DNA of 64,000 nt from SIG636 sp045592105 (GTDB lineage Bacteria; Bacillota; Clostridia; Oscillospirales; CAG-382), in assembly GCA_045592105.1 (NCBI GenBank), contig JAZNUB010000045.1:13922-77921 (forward strand). Direction: 5' to 3'. The notes under the pieces were generated by a model. The model was given only the letters and a program-made list of their open reading frames with translations, ran no database searches and had not been told where the DNA came from. The translations under genes were made by a program, and so were the position numbers. This document shows, in pieces, positions 47,963 through 57,604 of the stretch (its first letter is position 1; each line of letters opens with the position of its first letter).

Positions 47963-50044
47963 TTATGCTATATAGCTAATAGAGTAAAATACAATAGATG
48001 AAAAGCTGAACAGCACCGTTGCGGTAACTAAAACCGCTTTAACGGGCTTAACCCATTTTTGTGTGCCGTTTACCAAAAGCCCCGACCAAACCGCGCCTAT
48101 AAGCAGCGTTGGTACTATATATCTAAAGTCCATAGTGCAGGTATGCGGATATTTAAAGCAGAAGGAAACGTAGCTACCAACCAAAAACGCATAGTAAACG
48201 ACAAGGAAAATGAAGGGTATAATATTTTCCTTGCTTATAACGCTGCCCTCGTCGTTCGCCTTTAGGGATGAGCGCACACCCATAAACAAGCCGATAAGGC
48301 TTATTGCAATAAGCACCAAGGCGGAGAAAACAAGCACGTATCCAAAGAAGTTTTGCGTTGTGGAAACGTTTTTTAAGTTAAAGTATTCCCCAAACAAAGA
48401 GGTTTTTACAATGTACGGTGCTATGCCGTAATCGTAAAACTTTTCCCCTGCAACGGCACCGTTTGCCGCAGTTGCGCCAACGTTGGGGTACATATTAGAC
48501 AGATGCCACGAGCCAATGCCCGTAAGCCTTTCCAAAAACGAGTACTTGCCCAAATACATATCGCTGTTTTGTGAAAGCGAGGGAACGTATCCCAGGGGCA
48601 TATCGTATTTGATGAAGCAACGGATAGGCCACCAAAGCCCCAAGGGGAAGCAAATTGCCGCAAACAAAGCGAACTTTTTCCAAAGCGTTTTAAGGTTGTT
48701 AATAAAGCCGCCCGTTTTTGTTGTAAACAGCGAGTATAGGAAAACGTAGCCCGTGCCAAACGCAATCATTGCGCCTGAAAGCTTTGTCATCATCCCAAGC
48801 CCTATCGTTAAGGCAAGGATAACTGTGTTTTTAACGCTACGCTTTTTGTACCAACGCACCGTGTATAGCACGGAAAGGAACAAAAACAGCGTTGTTAGCG
48901 GGTCGTTATTAACGCTGCCCGCGAAGATGTAGAAGCTGGGGTGGAACGCAAGCACGGCAAACGCCGTATATAGCGCAACGCCTTTAAGCTTAAACTCACA
49001 AAACAGCTTGTAGCCAACAGCCATCATAGTTGCGGAGAACGCCATTGTAAGATACTGCACGTTTTCATAAGCTTGATAAACGGTTAATCCGCAAGCGGTT
49101 TGCGCCCTCATCCACAAAGCCGCCAAAAAGTGATGAAGCGGGGGGTGGTAGTATTGCGAAAGACCAGCGTTATATACTTTTTCAGTAGGCAACGCCCAGT
49201 TGTTGTAGATGTGCATTATATAGGTGTTATGCCTTGGATGTTCGCTAAACAGGTTGAAAACGTCGTGCTGGTTTTCGGGCAGGGTGATATCCAAAACGTA
49301 CAAAAAACGCATAACAAGCCCTAAGCCAAACATCAGCATTATAACGGGGGATATAGCCTTCTTCTCCCTCAAGGCGGAAGCAAAGCTAAGCCCAAAGCAA
49401 AGAACAAAGCCCGTTACAAGCAGCCTTTCCTTCGGAGCTTCGATAAGCACAAAACAAAGGTATGCGGCAACGGTGGTAAGCAAAAGCGTGCCTACCGTGC
49501 AGGCGGTTTTGATAATGCCGTTTTCGTTTTCGGTGTATATGTGAAGGCAGTACAAAACCAACGCAAAGGTTAACAGCACAACCCCAACGCCAAACACCGC
49601 GCAAATACCCAGCGCCGCCGCAAGCGCAAGAATACTTGCACTTTTATTTTTCTTTATGATAAAAAACGCAAAAAGTGCAAACAACGATAGTGCTATCACC
49701 AGCAAAGCTATCCTTTGCGGTGTGCCGCTTAACGCCATTATCAGGCGGAAGGCAAGAAACGCCGCACCGCAAGTACCCAATACGTAAACCACGCGTATAA
49801 CCACGTTGGTTTCTATGGCTTTAATAAACGCGCTTAAAGCGTACGCCAGCAACGCAAAAAGCACAAACACCGGTATCTGCCATATAAAGCCGTATTCACC
49901 GCTTATACCGTCCCTTGCGGAGCGTGCAACCTGATGCATTTGTGTAAAAAACAGAGAGAAGGTACACAAAAGCATCGTTGCCACGCAGGGATGCTTTTCT
50001 ATAAAGCTTTCTAAGCTAAAGCTTTTTACTGCTTTGGTTATCAT
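47963..50044 (-). CDS. GT-C fold membrane glycosyltransferase (PMT/ArnT-like)
   Basis: A 693-residue protein with more than ten hydrophobic segments. A GT-C type loop after the early helices holds LPENQHDVFNLFSEHPRH and QYYHPPLHHFLAAL, the pattern of ArnT/PMT-like enzymes that use polyprenyl-phosphate sugars, with SVNNDPLTTLFLFL and KLSGAMIAFGTG later. Donor and acceptor are unknown. Joined to the FAD enzyme by TAATG; GtrA two genes upstream could flip the lipid-linked sugar donor. Confidence 0.82.
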   Translation of the reverse strand: MITKAVKSFSLESFIEKHPCVATMLLCTFSLFFTQMHQVARSARDGISGEYGFIWQIPVFVLFALLAYALSAFIKAIETNVVIRVVYVLGTCGAAFLAFRLIMALSGTPQRIALLVIALSLFALFAFFIIKKNKSASILALAAALGICAVFGVGVVLLTFALVLYCLHIYTENENGIIKTACTVGTLLLTTVAAYLCFVLIEAPKERLLVTGFVLCFGLSFASALREKKAISPVIMLMFGLGLVMRFLYVLDITLPENQHDVFNLFSEHPRHNTYIMHIYNNWALPTEKVYNAGLSQYYHPPLHHFLAALWMRAQTACGLTVYQAYENVQYLTMAFSATMMAVGYKLFCEFKLKGVALYTAFAVLAFHPSFYIFAGSVNNDPLTTLFLFLSVLYTVRWYKKRSVKNTVILALTIGLGMMTKLSGAMIAFGTGYVFLYSLFTTKTGGFINNLKTLWKKFALFAAICFPLGLWWPIRCFIKYDMPLGYVPSLSQNSDMYLGKYSFLERLTGIGSWHLSNMYPNVGATAANGAVAGEKFYDYGIAPYIVKTSLFGEYFNLKNVSTTQNFFGYVLVFSALVLIAISLIGLFMGVRSSLKANDEGSVISKENIIPFIFLVVYYAFLVGSYVSFCFKYPHTCTMDFRYIVPTLLIGAVWSGLLVNGTQKWVKPVKAVLVTATVLFSFSSIVFYSISYIA

Positions 50045-51618
50045 TATTGTTCACCGTTTTTCTTTTCTGCGGTTTCGTGGTATTCCTTTTCGGTGTTTAC
50101 GTTCCAAACCGCGCTCTTATCAAAGCTGCCTTTAGCAATAGCGTCTGCCGCTTCCATAGCCGTTAGCATAGAATGGTCCATATTATTGTATCTGTGCTGG
50201 CCGTTTCTGCCTATGCAAAATAGGTTCTCATACCCATCAAGAAAGCTTTTAACCTCGTTAAAACGGTTGTAAACGCCAAAGTATGCGGGGTACGCCTTCT
50301 TAACGCGGATGCGAGTGCTTGCCTTAACGTCTTCCTTCTTAATAATGTCTATCTTCTCAAGCTCGGAGATGGCAAAATCTATAAAGTCCTTATCCTGCAT
50401 ATTCCACATCTCGTCGCCCTCGTTGCAGAAGTATTCAAGCCCCATCCAAACCTTATCTCTGTCCTCCACCATATAGGGCGACCAGTTGTTGAATATCTGA
50501 AGCCTACCTATCTTCACATCACGCTCTTGGATGTATATCCAACAGTCCGGAACGATGTTGCCAACGGTTTTCATCTTGGTTTTATTTTGGATAAGAAGCT
50601 TGTCCACAAGCAAGCCAACGGTAATAAAATCGCGGTAGGGCAAGCCGTTTGCAACCTCGCGCACGTTGGCGGGCGCGTTGTCAAAGCCCGCTATCAGATC
50701 CTTTATCGGCATAGAGGAAAGCGCCCAGTCACAATCCAGCACGCTGTCCTTCCCTTCGCGGTGTACCTTTATACCAACAACGCGATTGCCCTCGGTTACA
50801 ACGCCCGTTGCCTTGGTTTCCATAAGTATAACGCCGCCTAACTTTTCCACCTCGTCCGCCAAGGTTTCCCAAAGCTGGCCGGGGCCCTTTTTGGGGTACA
50901 GGAACTGCTCTATAAGCGAGGTTTCAACGTTTTTGTCGCCCCCCTTGGTGAAGGGCTTTTTAATCATAGACCAAAGCGCCTTGCGAAGCGATAAGCCCTT
51001 AACGCGCTGTGCGCCCCAATCGGCAGAGATGTTTTCGGGATTAACGCCCCAAAGCTTAGTGGTATAATCCTCAAAAAACATTTCATAAAGCGGCTTGCCG
51101 AAACGGTTTATATAAAAATTTTTAAGGTTGGTTTCGGGCTGCTTGAACATAACGCTTTTTATATAGCCAAAGCCGCTAACCATAGTGCGCTTAAAGCCCA
51201 TATTTTTAAAGGTTTCGGGCTTCATGGAGATGGGGTAATCAAAAAACTTACGCAAGAAGAATATGCGTGAAACGCGGGTACGCACAAGCATAACCCTATC
51301 TTCCTTTTCGGGGTCGGGGCCGCCCTTTTCCAAAGGCTTTTCGTTGCCTGTAATTATATCGTCGGCAGCGGGTGCGCCCTGTGCGGGCATAAGGTTGCGC
51401 CAAAACTCACAAACGCGCTCGTCCTTAGAGAAGAAACGGTGGCCGCCCAAGTCCATACGGTAACCGCCAACCTGCGCCGTGCGAGATATACCCCCTATAT
51501 AAGGGCTTTCTTCAATAATAATCGGCAATATATCGGTGTTTTTAAGCAATTCATAAGCGGCGGTAAGCCCCGCAGGGCCTGCACCTATTATAACAGCGTG
51601 TTTTCTTTTCTTTTGCAT
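50044..51618 (-). CDS. FAD-dependent oxidoreductase (UDP-galactopyranose mutase/amine oxidase-like)
   Basis: A 524-residue flavoprotein with the dinucleotide motif VIIGAGPAGLTAAYEL at residues 6-21, IEESPYIGGISRTA, YRMDLGGHRFFSKDE, and late FAD contacts in ENLFCIGRNGQHRYNNMDHSM. The GGHRFFS region resembles protoporphyrinogen oxidase/UDP-galactopyranose mutase-like enzymes found in glycan clusters. I start at ATG 51618 (GGAG seven bases upstream). Flanked by gtrA and a GT-C transferase, so a role in sugar-lipid modification is likely but not demonstrated. Confidence 0.82.
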   Translation of the reverse strand: MQKKRKHAVIIGAGPAGLTAAYELLKNTDILPIIIEESPYIGGISRTAQVGGYRMDLGGHRFFSKDERVCEFWRNLMPAQGAPAADDIITGNEKPLEKGGPDPEKEDRVMLVRTRVSRIFFLRKFFDYPISMKPETFKNMGFKRTMVSGFGYIKSVMFKQPETNLKNFYINRFGKPLYEMFFEDYTTKLWGVNPENISADWGAQRVKGLSLRKALWSMIKKPFTKGGDKNVETSLIEQFLYPKKGPGQLWETLADEVEKLGGVILMETKATGVVTEGNRVVGIKVHREGKDSVLDCDWALSSMPIKDLIAGFDNAPANVREVANGLPYRDFITVGLLVDKLLIQNKTKMKTVGNIVPDCWIYIQERDVKIGRLQIFNNWSPYMVEDRDKVWMGLEYFCNEGDEMWNMQDKDFIDFAISELEKIDIIKKEDVKASTRIRVKKAYPAYFGVYNRFNEVKSFLDGYENLFCIGRNGQHRYNNMDHSMLTAMEAADAIAKGSFDKSAVWNVNTEKEYHETAEKKNGEQ

Positions 51619-51619
51619 T

Positions 51620-52096
51620 TTAGCTCTCCTTAAATACAAGTGTCTTTCTTCCAACGTAATTCCATATCAAAACGATACCCGCCACAACTATCTTAACCGC
51701 GTATTTACCGTAGCCAAGTATCATATCGTTAAAGCCTTCTCCTATTTTGGTGGTTAAAAACTGCGCCTCGCCCAGCCATTGCAAAAGCTCCGTAAGCAAA
51801 AGCCCAATAAAGCCCACCGCAAAGAATATAAACACGGCGCGCGCGTTTTTGCCCTGCTTTTGCTGTTTTTCCGTTTTAAAAACTATAAGCATTGATAGAA
51901 TGTAATTAACAGCCAAGCCCGCAACAAAGCCTGCCGCGGTGGATACGGTGATAGCCACAGTGCCCGCTTTGCCGCCAAACAAAAGCTCGCGGAATAAAGC
52001 AAAGGTGCCAAAATCCACCAAAAAGGCTATGCCGCCTACCAAAACGTAACGCAAAAACTCAAAAATCAAAGCCTTTCGTGCGTTGTTTAAAGCCAT
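51620..52096 (-). CDS. GtrA family membrane protein
   Basis: A 158-residue protein with four hydrophobic segments and the family start FLRYVLVGGIAFLVDFGTFALF, then AAGFVAGLAVNYILSMLIVF. GtrA-type proteins are thought to flip polyprenyl-phosphate-linked sugars. Two bases separate it from the oxidoreductase gene. Confidence 0.92.
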   Translation of the reverse strand: MALNNARKALIFEFLRYVLVGGIAFLVDFGTFALFRELLFGGKAGTVAITVSTAAGFVAGLAVNYILSMLIVFKTEKQQKQGKNARAVFIFFAVGFIGLLLTELLQWLGEAQFLTTKIGEGFNDMILGYGKYAVKIVVAGIVLIWNYVGRKTLVFKES

Positions 52097-52110
52097 TTAT
52101 ATCCCCCTTT

Positions 52111-52653
52111 CTATAGGAACGAATAGAACGCAAAGCAGGGGTGCAAGTACCATTTGCCCTCTTGCTTTATAAAATATATCTGTGCGGTTTTGTTTTCAAC
52201 CACGTTTTCACCCTTTATGGTGTATTCAAAGGTGGCGGTGTGCACGGCTTGGGTGTTCTCCTCCGTAACGTACCGCTTATAGGTGTAGTAATCAAGGTTG
52301 GCGTCCCCAAGCTTGTCCACCTCCGTTTCGGCAACGGACGTAAGCGCGCCGTTTACGGTTATACCGCTTCCGTACGCTTCTTTATACGAGGTAATACTGC
52401 CTTTTAGCCATGCGCCCATATCGCTTATGTTGAAGAAGTACCCATAAACGTCGGTTTCTTCGTAATCCTTAACCATTTCGGGCGGGAACGCGGACAGATA
52501 CTCCGCGGCGTTGCCGTTTATCAAAGCGGTAAGCGCGGCTGTAAGCACAGCCACCTCCGCATCGCTTCCGTTTATAACAATCGCGTTTTCTTCCGAGCCG
52601 CAGGCACATAAAAGCACCGCCGTAAGCAGTAAAAGCGCCGTTAATCGCTTCAT
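52111..52653 (-). CDS. small lipoprotein of unknown function
   Basis: A 180-residue protein with a lipoprotein signal peptide, lipobox LLCAC with the modified Cys near residue 18 (LLLLTAVLLCACGSEE). The mature part, with EYLSAFPPEMVKDYEE and a KWYLHPCFAFYS end, resembles NTF2-like/DUF4878-type fold lipoproteins only loosely. Overlaps ftsK by four bases (ATGA). Confidence 0.75.
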   Translation of the reverse strand: MKRLTALLLLTAVLLCACGSEENAIVINGSDAEVAVLTAALTALINGNAAEYLSAFPPEMVKDYEETDVYGYFFNISDMGAWLKGSITSYKEAYGSGITVNGALTSVAETEVDKLGDANLDYYTYKRYVTEENTQAVHTATFEYTIKGENVVENKTAQIYFIKQEGKWYLHPCFAFYSFL

Positions 52654-55340
52654 TGTGCAACCTCCGTGCTTTCCTTGGCGTTTGCCGCATCTGCACCGTT
52701 CATCTTCATCTGCATAAACGCCTCCTTGGTTATTAGCACCTTGCGCTTCTTTGCGGAAGCATCAAACTGCCCAACAATACCCTTTTGCTCCAGCTTGTCT
52801 ATTATACGCGCCGCGCGCCCGTAGCCCACGGATAGCCTGCGCTGTATAAGGGAGGTGGATATCGTGTCACACTCCAAAGCAAGCTCGATAGCATCCATCT
52901 CCAGCGGGTCTATGCTGCCGTCGTCCCCCTCGGCTTCACCGCCTTGGCGTTTGGAAGGCTTCTCACCGCAAAGCTGAGCCTCCTTTTCAATAATCGCCAT
53001 AACGTCCTCGCTGTATTTAGCTTCAGCCGCCTGCTTAAGATAGGTACAAACGGATATAACCTCGCGCCCTTCAACAAACGCGCCCTGCACTCTTATAGGC
53101 TTCAAAACGCCAACGGGGTTATAAAGCATATCGCCCCTACCCATAAGCTTTTCTGCACCCGCTATATCAAGGATGGTTCGGCTGTCCACCTGAGAGGCAA
53201 CCTTGCACGCTATTCTGGAGGGTACGTTTGCCTTTATCAAGCCTGTGATAACGTCCACAGAGGGCCTTTGCGTACCGATGATAAGGTACATACCTGCCGC
53301 ACGCGCCTTCTGTGCAAGGCGGCAGATAGAGCTTTCAACCTCGCCCGGTGCGGTCATCATCAAGTCAGCAAGCTCGTCTATAACTATAACAACCTGCGGT
53401 ATATATTCCTTTTCGGGGTTATCCGCAGTTATTTCGTTGTATTCCTCAAGGTTTCTTGCGCCAACCTCCTGTATCTCGGAGAAGCGCCTTTCCATTTCCA
53501 TAACCGCCCAGCTTAACGAGCCTGCCGCCTTTTTAGGCTCTGTTACAACGGGAACAAGCAGGTGCGGTATCCCGTTATAGTCCGCAAACTCAACCTTTTT
53601 GGGGTCTATCAGTATAAGCTTAACCTCGTCCGGCTTAGCGCGGTACAAAAGGGAAACGATAAGCGAGTTAATACAAACGGATTTACCCATACCCGTAGCA
53701 CCCGCAATAAGCAGGTGGGGCATCTTTGCAATATCAAGGAACACGGGGTTACCAACCACGTCCATACCCAAACAGCAAAGCAAATTACTTTTACTGCTTT
53801 TGAATGCCGCATCCTCTATAAGCTCGCGCAAACGCACAACGTTTTTGTTCTTGTTAGGTATCTCTATGCCCACCGCGGATTTGCCCGGTATTGGGCATTC
53901 CATTCTAATGCTTGTTGCGGCAAGGTGCAAGGCTATATCGTCACTAAGATTAGCTATCTGCCTTACGCGCACGCCCGCATCGGGCTGTAGCTCGTACCTT
54001 GTAACCGTAGGGCCACAGCTTGTGTTGATTATCTTCGCCCTAACGCCAAAGTTTGCAAGCGTTTCCACAAGCATATCGCTTGTACGCTGTACCTCCTCGG
54101 GGGAGAAGCCTTCCTTATCCACGCTTTTTGCTGTTAGCAAGCTGATGGGCGGGAATACGTAAACCGCCTCCTCCGATACAACGGGCGTTGCTTCAACCTC
54201 AAGTGCAACCTCCTCTATCGGCTCCTCTTTAGGTTCTTCTATTGGCTCTTCCTCTGTTTTTATCTCCTCTGCTTCGGTAGGCTTGTCCTCCGTATCAGGG
54301 GCGTTGCTTTCAAACAGCGCAGAGCTTTTAAAATCAAATGGCGGCTGAGGTGCTTCCTCCTCCAACGCGGCTTCAGGCATACGCTTGCCATCATCCGCAA
54401 AGATTTCTTTATAATCCTCCGCAGGCTCGCTTTCGGGCTGTGTGCGCGTTCTGTTTATTTCTATCTGGCGCGGAATGCTTACAGGCTCCTCTGCGGTGTT
54501 GCCATCATCTTCGTCCTCAAAATCGGGAAGTGCTCTTTTCTTACTTTGCGCCTTCTCGTTTGCCTTTTTATACTTCTTGGGGTCCCTAAGCTCAACGCCT
54601 GCGCGCCCCTTCCTATCGCTTTCCTCAGGAACGTACGCCGTTATCTCCTCCTCTTCGTTATCCGTAGTGTCTGCCACCTGCACGGTTAGCGTGCGTAGGT
54701 TGCGTATAAACGCGCGTGCCGCACGCAAGGGGGTAGAGTTAAACAGCAAAGGAAGCGTAACGATAAACACTATTATAAGCAGCGTTATGGTTGCCGCCTC
54801 ACCAATAAAATCGTGCAACGCGGCGTATGCGTTGCCGCCTATAAGCCCCGTGCCAACGCCTGCCTTGCCCAGCTTCCACATATTTGCGCCAAGGCTTTGT
54901 GCCGTATCGTCAGTTGCGAAATAGTGTATAGCCATTATAAGCGTTAGATAGCTTATGCTTGCGAACACCCATTTCATAGCAACCTTATCGTTTTTCCTGT
55001 CCTTAAACCAAGTAACAAGTATAGCTATAAGATACGCGGGCATAAACAGCAAGCCCCATTCGCCAACAAGGCCGCAAAGGAACGGGCGCATTACGCTGCC
55101 GAAAAACGCCATATCGTCAAATATAAGCAGGAACAAAAGCATTAACGCTATAAACGCGGTTATACAAAAGCCAAGAATGGGCGTGCCCTTGTTTTCTGCG
55201 GCGGGAGCGGTGGCCTTGCTTTGCTTGCTTGCAGGGGCTTTTTGGGGTGCAGCCGCTTTCTTAGCCGTGCTTTTTTTAGCTTCGGGCTTTGTGGCTTTTG
55301 CTTTGCTTTTTGCGCCCGAGGAGGTCTTTTTTTGTTGCAT
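52650..55340 (-). CDS. ftsK: FtsK/SpoIIIE DNA translocase
   Basis: Pumps chromosomal DNA at division or sporulation septa. The 896 residues have a basic Ala/Lys-rich N-terminus, four to five transmembrane helices (about 50-205), a long acidic low-complexity linker (EEEPIEEPKEEPIEE), and the motor domain with Walker A AGATGMGKSVCINSLI, Walker B VVIVIDELADLMM, RLAQKARAAGMYLIIGTQRPS and a C-terminal winged-helix gamma domain (ISTSLIQRRLSVGYGRAARIID) that reads KOPS/SRS sites. FtsK versus SpoIIIE cannot be separated by sequence here. Confidence 0.96.
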   Translation of the reverse strand: MQQKKTSSGAKSKAKATKPEAKKSTAKKAAAPQKAPASKQSKATAPAAENKGTPILGFCITAFIALMLLFLLIFDDMAFFGSVMRPFLCGLVGEWGLLFMPAYLIAILVTWFKDRKNDKVAMKWVFASISYLTLIMAIHYFATDDTAQSLGANMWKLGKAGVGTGLIGGNAYAALHDFIGEAATITLLIIVFIVTLPLLFNSTPLRAARAFIRNLRTLTVQVADTTDNEEEEITAYVPEESDRKGRAGVELRDPKKYKKANEKAQSKKRALPDFEDEDDGNTAEEPVSIPRQIEINRTRTQPESEPAEDYKEIFADDGKRMPEAALEEEAPQPPFDFKSSALFESNAPDTEDKPTEAEEIKTEEEPIEEPKEEPIEEVALEVEATPVVSEEAVYVFPPISLLTAKSVDKEGFSPEEVQRTSDMLVETLANFGVRAKIINTSCGPTVTRYELQPDAGVRVRQIANLSDDIALHLAATSIRMECPIPGKSAVGIEIPNKNKNVVRLRELIEDAAFKSSKSNLLCCLGMDVVGNPVFLDIAKMPHLLIAGATGMGKSVCINSLIVSLLYRAKPDEVKLILIDPKKVEFADYNGIPHLLVPVVTEPKKAAGSLSWAVMEMERRFSEIQEVGARNLEEYNEITADNPEKEYIPQVVIVIDELADLMMTAPGEVESSICRLAQKARAAGMYLIIGTQRPSVDVITGLIKANVPSRIACKVASQVDSRTILDIAGAEKLMGRGDMLYNPVGVLKPIRVQGAFVEGREVISVCTYLKQAAEAKYSEDVMAIIEKEAQLCGEKPSKRQGGEAEGDDGSIDPLEMDAIELALECDTISTSLIQRRLSVGYGRAARIIDKLEQKGIVGQFDASAKKRKVLITKEAFMQMKMNGADAANAKESTEVAQ

Positions 55341-55360
55341 AAATTTTACCTATCCGAAAG

Positions 55361-56197
55361 TTATTTTATGAAAATATCCCCCACGATAGCCGCAGTGCCT
55401 ACAACAAGGCTGTATACGGCAAACGGGGTAAAGCTGTTGCGCTTAGCGAAGAACTGAAGCAGCTTGATCGCAAAAATGCCGGAGATAATAGCGGCGCACA
55501 TCCCTGCAAGGCACGGCAAAACGCCAACCTCATCAAAAAAGCCGCTACCGATATCCGCAAGCTCCAATATATTTGCGCCAAGGATTGCGGGTATAGACAT
55601 CAAAAACGAAAACCTAACCGCATCCTCACGCTTAAGGCCGTTAAACAGGCCGCCCGTTATGGTTGCGCCCGAACGGGAAATGCCGGGCAGTATGCCCGCA
55701 AGCTGAAACAGCCCTATGTATAAAGCGCGAAGCAGGGAAGAGCCTTCAAGGCTTTCGCTTGCTTTGTTAAGCTTGTCGGAAACGAAAAGCATAACGCCGT
55801 TTACAAGCAGTAAAACGCCTATCGCCCAGCTAACGTCCGCAAGAGCCTTAACCTTATCGGAAAGCAACGCGGCGGGAACAAGCACAAGCGTTGCTATGCA
55901 TATCATAAGAAACAGCTTTTCGTTGCTTGAAAGCGCGCCCTTTGCGCCGCCCTTTCTAAAAGGCCTTGCGCAGATAGAGAAGAAGCCGTTAAAAAGGCAT
56001 ACTATGTCCTTGTAATACATAATAAAAACGGCAATAAGCGTTGCAAAATGCAGAAGGATGTTAAACGAGAAGAACTCCTCCGCGCTTTTGGTGCCGAAAA
56101 AGTTTTGCGCCAGCGCAAGATGCCCACTGCTGGAGATGGGCAAAAACTCTGCCACGCCTTGAACAAAGCCGTATATTATAGCTTCAAATACGTTCAT
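55361..56197 (-). CDS. uppP: undecaprenyl-diphosphatase
   Basis: Recycles undecaprenyl diphosphate to the phosphate carrier and gives bacitracin tolerance (BacA). The 278-residue polytopic protein has GFVQGVAEFLPISSSGHLAL near the N-terminus and GILPGISRSGATITGGL in the middle, the two signature loops. Overlaps the upstream gene by four bases. Its presence in a glycan-transfer operon fits lipid-carrier recycling. Confidence 0.97.
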   Translation of the reverse strand: MNVFEAIIYGFVQGVAEFLPISSSGHLALAQNFFGTKSAEEFFSFNILLHFATLIAVFIMYYKDIVCLFNGFFSICARPFRKGGAKGALSSNEKLFLMICIATLVLVPAALLSDKVKALADVSWAIGVLLLVNGVMLFVSDKLNKASESLEGSSLLRALYIGLFQLAGILPGISRSGATITGGLFNGLKREDAVRFSFLMSIPAILGANILELADIGSGFFDEVGVLPCLAGMCAAIISGIFAIKLLQFFAKRNSFTPFAVYSLVVGTAAIVGDIFIK

Positions 56198-57483
56198 CGT
56201 TTGTTTTCTCCTTTACGGCATATAGCCGTGTAGATTTGCGCGCCGCCAAAGCTCAACGCCGAAAGCGCCGTGGCGATACATAGTACCTTAAGCGAGATGC
56301 GGAAAAACCTTTGCATACTGCTTTCTGCGCTTATTATGCGTATGCCGAAAACTCTGGTAACAGAGCTTGCGGTAGAAGTGGCCTTGGTTGAAACAACAGC
56401 GTAGTACTCCCCTATCTCAACGGGAGGTGCTTCAAGCGGGATTGATGCTCCGTTCTCAAGCCGATAGTAGCATACGCTACACTCAACAAAATCGGGCGTT
56501 ACGGTGTACTGTAGCGCCTTAGGCTTGCCGTTTGCCGTGTAAACAAGGCTTTCTGCCGATATAATAGGCGTAACCTTGTTTATCGTTATATAGCAGTACG
56601 AAAGCGTAAAGCTGTAATGCGCTGTATCGGCAGGGCAAGCGCTTATAAGATAGGTGCCGCAATTAACAAGCGGAAACTCAACGCTTTCCCCCACTAAGCC
56701 GTTTTCATAAATATATGCTTGGTACTCCAATTCAATACCAGCGGGCGATACAATCGCTTCGGCAGGATATATCCCGCTTGGCGTGTAGGTAAAGCTTGCA
56801 TCGTCCATTATTATCTCAGGCGATAGCTTATCAATAATAAGCCTGCCCGTACCAACCACCGTGTCAAGCACAAAGCAGGAGGCGATGTAATCCCCCGGCT
56901 CGGTAGGAAGCTGCTCCGTATACTCGCCCGTGGTGCCGTTGGCGTAAAGGTGGCTATACATAAGGCGCGCTTTAACGCCCGAAACGTTTAGCGAAAAGCT
57001 TGGTTGCTTGTAGCTTACGGAATAGGTTGCGCTAATGCTTTCTACCGTTGCATTAAACTCGTCAGGCACGCTTTTTAAGGCGTTTTCCTCAGATAAAGGC
57101 GCGCCCTGCTTTTCTGCTATCTCGTATATGAGGTATTTACCTGCACAGTACAGACTTGGGTCATCAAACTCCGCCTCGATATAAACAAGGTACTTGCCTA
57201 TATCCTTAGGCACGGCAACCTCCACGCCCGTGTCCGCCAAAAACTTTATAGCGCGGTAGCTAACCGTAACCCTTGCACTTTCAGCCGCGCTTTCGGGCAC
57301 AAGCGTATACTTAACGGGGTTATCCATCGCGGTGTGCGCCACAACCGTGTCCGTTACCGAAATAAACACCTCGGTTTTATCGGAAACGGGCGCGGTATCT
57401 GCCGCCTGCACCTGTGCGGGAACGGCAAAAAGCATAAGCATTGCAACAGCAAATGCTACAAACAAGCCCCTACGCACAAGCAC
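56194..57483 (-). CDS. exported MBG-like repeat protein with C-terminal membrane anchor
   Basis: A 429-residue protein with a signal peptide (FVAFAVAMLMLFAVPAQVQA) and several MBG-like beta modules; signs are TYTPSGIYPAEAIVSPAGIE, VYTANGKPKALQYTVTP and FVLDTVVGTGRLIID. A C-terminal hydrophobic helix (ISLKVLCIATALSALSFG) then leaves a short basic cytoplasmic tail (CRKGENKR). Starts with GTG at 57483, or GTG 57477. First gene of the uppP-ftsK operon. Function unknown; a wall-facing protein is likely. Confidence 0.72.
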   Translation of the reverse strand: MLVRRGLFVAFAVAMLMLFAVPAQVQAADTAPVSDKTEVFISVTDTVVAHTAMDNPVKYTLVPESAAESARVTVSYRAIKFLADTGVEVAVPKDIGKYLVYIEAEFDDPSLYCAGKYLIYEIAEKQGAPLSEENALKSVPDEFNATVESISATYSVSYKQPSFSLNVSGVKARLMYSHLYANGTTGEYTEQLPTEPGDYIASCFVLDTVVGTGRLIIDKLSPEIIMDDASFTYTPSGIYPAEAIVSPAGIELEYQAYIYENGLVGESVEFPLVNCGTYLISACPADTAHYSFTLSYCYITINKVTPIISAESLVYTANGKPKALQYTVTPDFVECSVCYYRLENGASIPLEAPPVEIGEYYAVVSTKATSTASSVTRVFGIRIISAESSMQRFFRISLKVLCIATALSALSFGGAQIYTAICRKGENKR

Positions 57484-57511
57484 ACACCTACCCCTTTTGA
57501 TTTTATATTAT

Positions 57512-57540
57512 AGTATATCAAAAAAAATGTGTTTTTTCAA
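57512..57540 (-). promoter_or_regulatory. promoter of the seven-gene surface operon
   Basis: On the minus strand TTGAAA (57540-57535), 17 bases, TATACT (57517-57512), 29 bases before the start at 57483. Confidence 0.82.
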
Positions 57541-57548
57541 GTGCTGTA

Positions 57549-57577
57549 TTGAATTATTATCGCTTTTATGTTATTCT
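57549..57577 (+). promoter_or_regulatory. promoter of ung-dapF
   Basis: TTGAAT (57549-57554), 17 bases, TATTCT (57572-57577), 28 bases before the ung start. Back to back with the surface operon promoter. Confidence 0.7.
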
Positions 57578-57604
57578 TTTAGTAAGAAAGGGCGGTGTTT
57601 GCCG

